Of a stretch of DNA of 64,000 nucleotides, positions 60,597 through 64,000 are shown in pieces. Numbering within the stretch: the stretch's first letter is position 1; the number at the start of each line of letters is the position of its first letter. The DNA is from Sphingobium sp. 15-1 (GTDB lineage: Bacteria; Pseudomonadota; Alphaproteobacteria; Sphingomonadales; Sphingomonadaceae), in NCBI RefSeq assembly GCF_013375535.1, contig NZ_JABXJG010000002.1, positions 372,001-436,000 on the forward strand, in the 5' to 3' direction. Under the pieces are notes generated by a model, which saw only the letters and a program-made list of their open reading frames with translations, was not told the origin of the DNA and ran no database searches. Made by a program: the position numbers and the translations under genes.

Positions 60597-61667
60597 ATGG
60601 CCGGCGAGCAGAATAATCCCCTCTCGCTGCCCGATCCGCCGCCCCCTGCCCCCGCGCGGCGCGAGGCGGCGATCGAGGCGGCGTTGCGGCGGTTCGATGG
60701 AACCGAGCCAGCCTCATCGCCTGTCGGGTCCGGCAAGCGTGCGCGCTGGCGGCTTCTGGTGGATCGGCCCTACCTGGGAAGCGCGCTGGCCTTGTCGCTG
60801 CTGGCGCTTGTCGTCCTGCCGATCGCATGGGTGAACATGCCGCGACGGGACACCCCTGCCCCCCGGGTCGCTGAGCGACCTCAGGAACCGCAACCGGCTG
60901 CCGACATCGCGGCCGCGCCATCGCCGCCGCCGCTGCGCGCAGAACCGCCCGCTGACGTGCCGAAAGAGCCGGCCACGGTGCAGGCCGCGCCCGCCCCTGC
61001 ACCGGTTCAGGAAAAAGCGGCTCAACCGCAAGAGCAAGCGTCCGCCGTGCAGGCTTATGGAGCCATGCCGCCTGCACCGCCCGCCGCACCCGCCGCTGCT
61101 GCTCCTCCCCCTCCCCCGCCCGCCGCAGCCATGGCCAATGCGGAGGTTTCGGCAAAGCGCGCTCGCATGGCAGCCGACCGCGAGGATGCCAGGGACATCG
61201 TCGTCACCAGCGTCCGCGCCGATCCGAGTTTGCTGCGCGGACGGGGCGACTGGAACGCCTGCACCGTGCTGGACCCGCAGCAAGACCTCAACCCCTGCAA
61301 GCGGCAGGTCGACCCCGGCGCCAAAGGAGAAAAGGGTCTTGTCGGCGCGCATATGGCCGAGGGCCTGACGCGGGCGTGGCAAGGCGATTGGCGCCATGCC
61401 ATCGCCGCCTTCGACAAGATGATCGCCGTCGCGCCGAAATCCTCCCCGGCCTATCTCAACCGCGGACTTGCCTATCAGGCTCAGGGCGACAGCGACCGGG
61501 CGCTGGAGGATTTCGACAAGGCCGTCCGCTATGCGCCTTATGCGGCGCGGGGCTATTATCATCGCAGCCTGCTGCTGCGGCAGCGCGGGGAAACCCGGAA
61601 GGCGGAAGCGGACCGCAACCGCGCCGCCGACCTTGACAGCCGCTATGATCCCGACCGATCTGACTGA
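60597..61667 (+). CDS. TPR protein with TonB-like membrane topology
   Basis: A 356-residue protein. A cytoplasmic N-terminus (about 55 residues) is followed by one membrane helix (about 57-79), a long Pro/Ala/Glu-rich stretch (about 85-185) like the periplasm-spanning arm of TonB, then a DIVVTSVR motif at 200-206 resembling a TonB box, a short Cys-containing region (Cys222, Cys234), and two to three TPR-like repeats at about 256-345. It has no TonB C-terminal domain. ATG 60597 is preceded by GGAG. It may be the anti-sigma or partner of the upstream sigma/VWA genes; this is inference. Confidence 0.75.
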   Translation: MAGEQNNPLSLPDPPPPAPARREAAIEAALRRFDGTEPASSPVGSGKRARWRLLVDRPYLGSALALSLLALVVLPIAWVNMPRRDTPAPRVAERPQEPQPAADIAAAPSPPPLRAEPPADVPKEPATVQAAPAPAPVQEKAAQPQEQASAVQAYGAMPPAPPAAPAAAAPPPPPPAAAMANAEVSAKRARMAADREDARDIVVTSVRADPSLLRGRGDWNACTVLDPQQDLNPCKRQVDPGAKGEKGLVGAHMAEGLTRAWQGDWRHAIAAFDKMIAVAPKSSPAYLNRGLAYQAQGDSDRALEDFDKAVRYAPYAARGYYHRSLLLRQRGETRKAEADRNRAADLDSRYDPDRSD

Positions 61668-61692
61668 TGATAGGGATGCTGCTCCCAATCCG

Positions 61693-61721
61693 CGTCATGC
61701 AGAACTTGTTTCAGCATGACG
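61693..61721. repeat. Palindromic hairpin between convergent genes
   Basis: Perfect 8-bp arms CGTCATGC and GCATGACG around a 13-nt AT-richer loop (with CTTGTTTCA), located between the stop codons of the TPR gene and fdhD. Similar GTCATGC-CTTGTTTCAGCATGAC elements are common between genes in sphingomonads from general knowledge; it can act as a bidirectional terminator. Confidence 0.55.
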
Positions 61722-61767
61722 GAGGGTCGCGAAATAATCACTTCAATAGCGCCCCCGGCACAGACCC

Positions 61768-62553
61768 TCACCCGCTCAGCAGGATCGCGTCCCCGCGCGC
61801 CAGCACCGCCAGAGGCAGCCCCGCCTTCGCCGCCCGCTCGGCCGCCAGCCGCGTCGGCGCGGAAATCGTCACCAGCAGGGGGCAATCCGCCAGCACCGCC
61901 TTTTCCACCAGTTCGTAGGAACAGCGCGAGGAGAGCAGCGCGAAGCCGCCGTCCCATTGCCATCCACGCCGCCGCATCGCGCCGATCAGCTTGTCGAACG
62001 CATTATGCCGTCCGACATCCTCCCGCGCCAGGCGGATCGTCCCGTCCGCCGCCACCAGCGCCGCCACATGGGCCGCGCCGGTCCGCGCATTGAGCGGCTG
62101 ATGCCGTCCCAAATCGGCCAGCGCCCGAAAGATCGCGCCCTTGTCGGCCAGCGAGGGAGCAGTGACGGTCGGCAAAGGCCGGATCGCCTGTTCCAGATTT
62201 TCGATGCCGCAAATGCCGCAGGAGGATTCCGAAGCGCGATGCCGCACACGGCTGAGCAAAGCCTCCGTCCGCTCCTCCGGCAAGGTCGCTCTGGCGACGA
62301 TCCCCTGCTCCGTCGCATGAGCATCGACTTCGAACGGCGCATCCTCCCGCCCGATCAGGCGCTCCGCCAGGGCGAAGCCCAACACCAGGTCCGCCACGTC
62401 CGCCGGAGTCGCCATCAACACGGCATAACCGATGCCGTTAAATTCGATCGCGACGGGCACTTCCTCGGCCAGTTCCCGCGTCACCGCCGTTGCGCGGCCT
62501 TCCGGGGTCACCTGCGTGAAGGCGGCAGCCCGATCCTCCAATATGTCGTTCAA
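61768..62553 (-). CDS. fdhD: FdhD, formate dehydrogenase sulfurtransferase accessory protein
   Basis: A 261-residue FdhD: the essential sulfur-carrier motif is CGICG (SSCGICGIENLEQ), with VPVAIEFNGIGYAVLMATP upstream and EDVGRHNAFDKLIG, LLSSRCSYELVEKAV further on. It moves sulfur from IscS to the molybdenum cofactor of formate dehydrogenase. The start is a TTG at 62553 overlapping the delta-subunit stop codon (TTGA), chosen since no ATG exists nearby and the frame gives normal length. It is last in the fds operon read towards the left. Confidence 0.9.
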   Translation of the reverse strand: MNDILEDRAAAFTQVTPEGRATAVTRELAEEVPVAIEFNGIGYAVLMATPADVADLVLGFALAERLIGREDAPFEVDAHATEQGIVARATLPEERTEALLSRVRHRASESSCGICGIENLEQAIRPLPTVTAPSLADKGAIFRALADLGRHQPLNARTGAAHVAALVAADGTIRLAREDVGRHNAFDKLIGAMRRRGWQWDGGFALLSSRCSYELVEKAVLADCPLLVTISAPTRLAAERAAKAGLPLAVLARGDAILLSG

Positions 62554-62786
62554 GGCGCCACGATCCGCCCCACGGCGGCGGCCGCAATGGGGGAGAGCGC
62601 CTCGGGCCGCGCTGCCGCCAGCGCGCCAATGCGCTGCTTCATCGCCGGGTCCCAAAAGGCGCGGATATGGTCCGCCACTGTCGCCACGGCCTCCTCCTCG
62701 CCCAGCGCCGCGACATTGCGGGCAATCTGGTTCGCCATGTAGATCAGGCGGTCCTCGGTCGACATGACCTCATTTTCATCGCTCAT
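62550..62786 (-). CDS. fdsD: Formate dehydrogenase delta subunit
   Basis: A 78-residue protein typical of FdsD: the RLIYMANQIARNVAALGEEEAVATVADHIRAFWDPAMKQRI helix block is diagnostic. It helps assembly or activity of the NAD-dependent soluble formate dehydrogenase. It begins 10 nt after the alpha-subunit stop codon and ends overlapping the fdhD start. A second in-frame ATG 21 nt downstream has GAGG directly before it and may be used instead. Confidence 0.88.
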   Translation of the reverse strand: MSDENEVMSTEDRLIYMANQIARNVAALGEEEAVATVADHIRAFWDPAMKQRIGALAAARPEALSPIAAAAVGRIVAP

Positions 62787-62796
62787 GCGCCCGATC

Positions 62797-64000
62797 CTAT
62801 TCGGCCGCTTCGAGCGGCGCAATGCGCCTGCTGTGCTGCGCTTGGCTGGCATAGTCGCGCTGCCAGTCGCTCGGCCCGTTGGAGCGCATGACCTGGACTG
62901 CCGTCACCTTATATTCCGGGCAGTTGGTGGCCCAGTCGGAATAGTCGGTGGTGATGACATTGGCCTGCGTGTCGGGATGGTGGAAGGTGGTGTAGACCAC
63001 GCCCGGCGCCACCCGCTCGGTGATCAGGGCGCGCAGGCTGGTTTCCCCGGCGCGGCTCTTGAGCGACACCCAGTCGCCGTCGCTGATCCCGCGATTCTCT
63101 GCATCGGCGGGGTGGATTTCCAGCCGGTCTTCAGGATGCCACGCCTCGTTCGCCGTGCGCCGCGTCTGCGCGCCGACATTATATTGGCTAAGGATGCGCC
63201 CGGTGGTCAGCAGCAGCGGGAAGCGCGGTCCGGTCTTCTCATCGGTCGGCACATAGTCGGTGACGACGAACTTGCCCTTCCCCCGCACGAAGCCGCCGAT
63301 ATGCATGGTCGGCGTGCCGTCAGGCGCCGCCTCATTGGCGGGCCATTGCAGCGATCCTTCCGCTTCCAGCCGATCATAATGCACGCCCGCGAAAGTCGGG
63401 GTCAGCGCGGCGATCTCGTCCATGATCTCGGACGGATGGGCATAGGACCAGCCCAGCCCCATGGCCTGCGCGACCAACTGGACGATTTCCCAATCGGCAT
63501 AGCCGTTCAGCGGCGCCATCACCTTGCGCACGCGCTGGATGCGGCGTTCGGCGTTGGTGAAGGTGCCGTCCTTCTCCAGGAAGGTCGATCCCGGCAGGAA
63601 GACATGGGCGTAATTGGCCGTCTCGTTGAGGAACAGATCCTGCACGACGACGCATTCCATCGCCGCAAGGCCCGCCGCGACATGATGGGTGTTGGGATCG
63701 GATTGAAGAATATCTTCGCCCTGGATGAAGATGCCCTTGAACGTCCCGTCCGTCGCCGCGTCGAGCATATTGGGGATGCGCAGGCCCGGCTCGGCATCCA
63801 GCGTCACGCCCCAGGCCTGCTCGAACTCGCCGCGCACCGCATCGTCGGAGACATGGCGATAGCCTGAAAATTCATGCGGGAAGCTGCCCATGTCGCAGGC
63901 GCCCTGCACATTATTCTGCCCGCGCAGCGGATTCACGCCCACGCCCTCGCGCCCGACATTGCCGGTCGCCATGGCGAGATTGGCGATGGCCATGACGGTG
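62797..64000 (-). CDS. fdsA: NAD-dependent formate dehydrogenase alpha subunit, C-terminal part
   Basis: About 400 residues of the molybdopterin-binding subunit; the N-terminus with the ferredoxin-like domain and catalytic Cys lies beyond the window end. Visible are GNVGREGVGVNPLRGQNNVQGACDMG, IFIQGEDILQSDPNTHHV, FLEKDGTFTNAERRIQRV, LLTTGRILSQYNVGAQTRR and the C-terminal cofactor-binding domain. It oxidises formate to CO2, giving NADH through the partner FdsB. With adhC and fghA it completes formaldehyde oxidation. Confidence 0.93.
   Translation of the reverse strand, partial: TVMAIANLAMATGNVGREGVGVNPLRGQNNVQGACDMGSFPHEFSGYRHVSDDAVRGEFEQAWGVTLDAEPGLRIPNMLDAATDGTFKGIFIQGEDILQSDPNTHHVAAGLAAMECVVVQDLFLNETANYAHVFLPGSTFLEKDGTFTNAERRIQRVRKVMAPLNGYADWEIVQLVAQAMGLGWSYAHPSEIMDEIAALTPTFAGVHYDRLEAEGSLQWPANEAAPDGTPTMHIGGFVRGKGKFVVTDYVPTDEKTGPRFPLLLTTGRILSQYNVGAQTRRTANEAWHPEDRLEIHPADAENRGISDGDWVSLKSRAGETSLRALITERVAPGVVYTTFHHPDTQANVITTDYSDWATNCPEYKVTAVQVMRSNGPSDWQRDYASQAQHSRRIAPLEAAE

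Noticed and set aside
1..64000. CRISPR arrays, rRNA, tRNA and phage genes
   Set aside because: No regularly spaced direct repeats, no cloverleaf-like or rRNA core sequence and no phage structural motif were recognised in either strand.

Overview
The window is GC-rich, densely packed bacterial DNA, most likely from a sphingomonad (Sphingobium/Novosphingobium-like alphaproteobacterium). Supporting signs are two TonB-dependent receptors with the (E/D)I(V/I)VTA-R plug start typical of that group, NodD/LinR-like LysR regulators starting with a DLNLL motif, CCTGCGAAGGCAGG palindromes between genes, and a large load of aromatic-catabolism genes. I saw no rRNA, tRNA, CRISPR array or transposase. The chromosome/plasmid location cannot be told from the sequence.

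Layout. 1-2.7 kb (+): end of an FMN alpha-hydroxy-acid oxidase, an MFS transporter and a metal-dependent amidohydrolase, closed by a hairpin and a 150-bp palindromic element. 2.9-18.7 kb (-): a catabolic block with an ABM monooxygenase-like protein, two extradiol (VOC) dioxygenases, a hydantoinase/acetone-carboxylase-type HyuA/HyuB pair whose B subunit ends in a zinc ribbon, 4-oxalocrotonate decarboxylase and 2-oxopentenoate hydratase homologues, a TetR regulator, a TonB receptor, a VanA-like Rieske oxygenase, a flavin hydroxylase and a ring-fission-product hydrolase. 19.2-25.1 kb (-): a third extradiol dioxygenase, then SDR, SMP-30 lactonase, a C-C hydrolase-like protein, BKACE and a 3-hydroxyisobutyrate-dehydrogenase-like enzyme. 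25.4-28 kb (+): MFS transporter and LysR regulator.

28.2-34.6 kb (-): a CoA operon (thiolase-like protein, DUF35 partner, ADP-forming acyl-CoA synthetase, enoyl-CoA hydratase, acyl-CoA dehydrogenase) behind a 41-bp nested palindrome. 34.8-42.1 kb (-): aldehyde dehydrogenase, second HIBADH-like enzyme, two-subunit ring-hydroxylating Rieske dioxygenase, second TonB receptor and isochorismatase-like hydrolase. 42.3-47.9 kb: GMC oxidoreductase, LysR and IclR regulators, and the acylating acetaldehyde dehydrogenase/4-hydroxy-2-oxovalerate aldolase pair that finishes meta-cleavage pathways. 47.9-56.4 kb: glutathione-dependent formaldehyde oxidation (adhC, VOC protein, fghA), a LysR gene, and a fatty-acid beta-oxidation operon. 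56.6-61.7 kb: a PilZ-XRE fusion regulator, TetR, ECF sigma factor, VWA lipoprotein and a TonB-like/TPR membrane protein. 61.8-64 kb (-): fdhD and the delta and alpha subunits of an NAD-type formate dehydrogenase, cut by the window edge.

How it fits together (inference): TonB receptors and MFS carriers bring in aromatic substrates; Rieske and flavin oxygenases hydroxylate or demethylate them; VOC dioxygenases open the ring; hydrolases, hydratase, decarboxylase and aldolase cut the product to pyruvate and acetyl-CoA; CoA-dependent modules shorten side chains. Formaldehyde from O-demethylation could be burned to CO2 by adhC-fghA-formate dehydrogenase in the same window. Several divergent promoters share a GATACC-centred motif, suggesting that one LysR protein ties the blocks together. 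The true substrate cannot be named from sequence alone.
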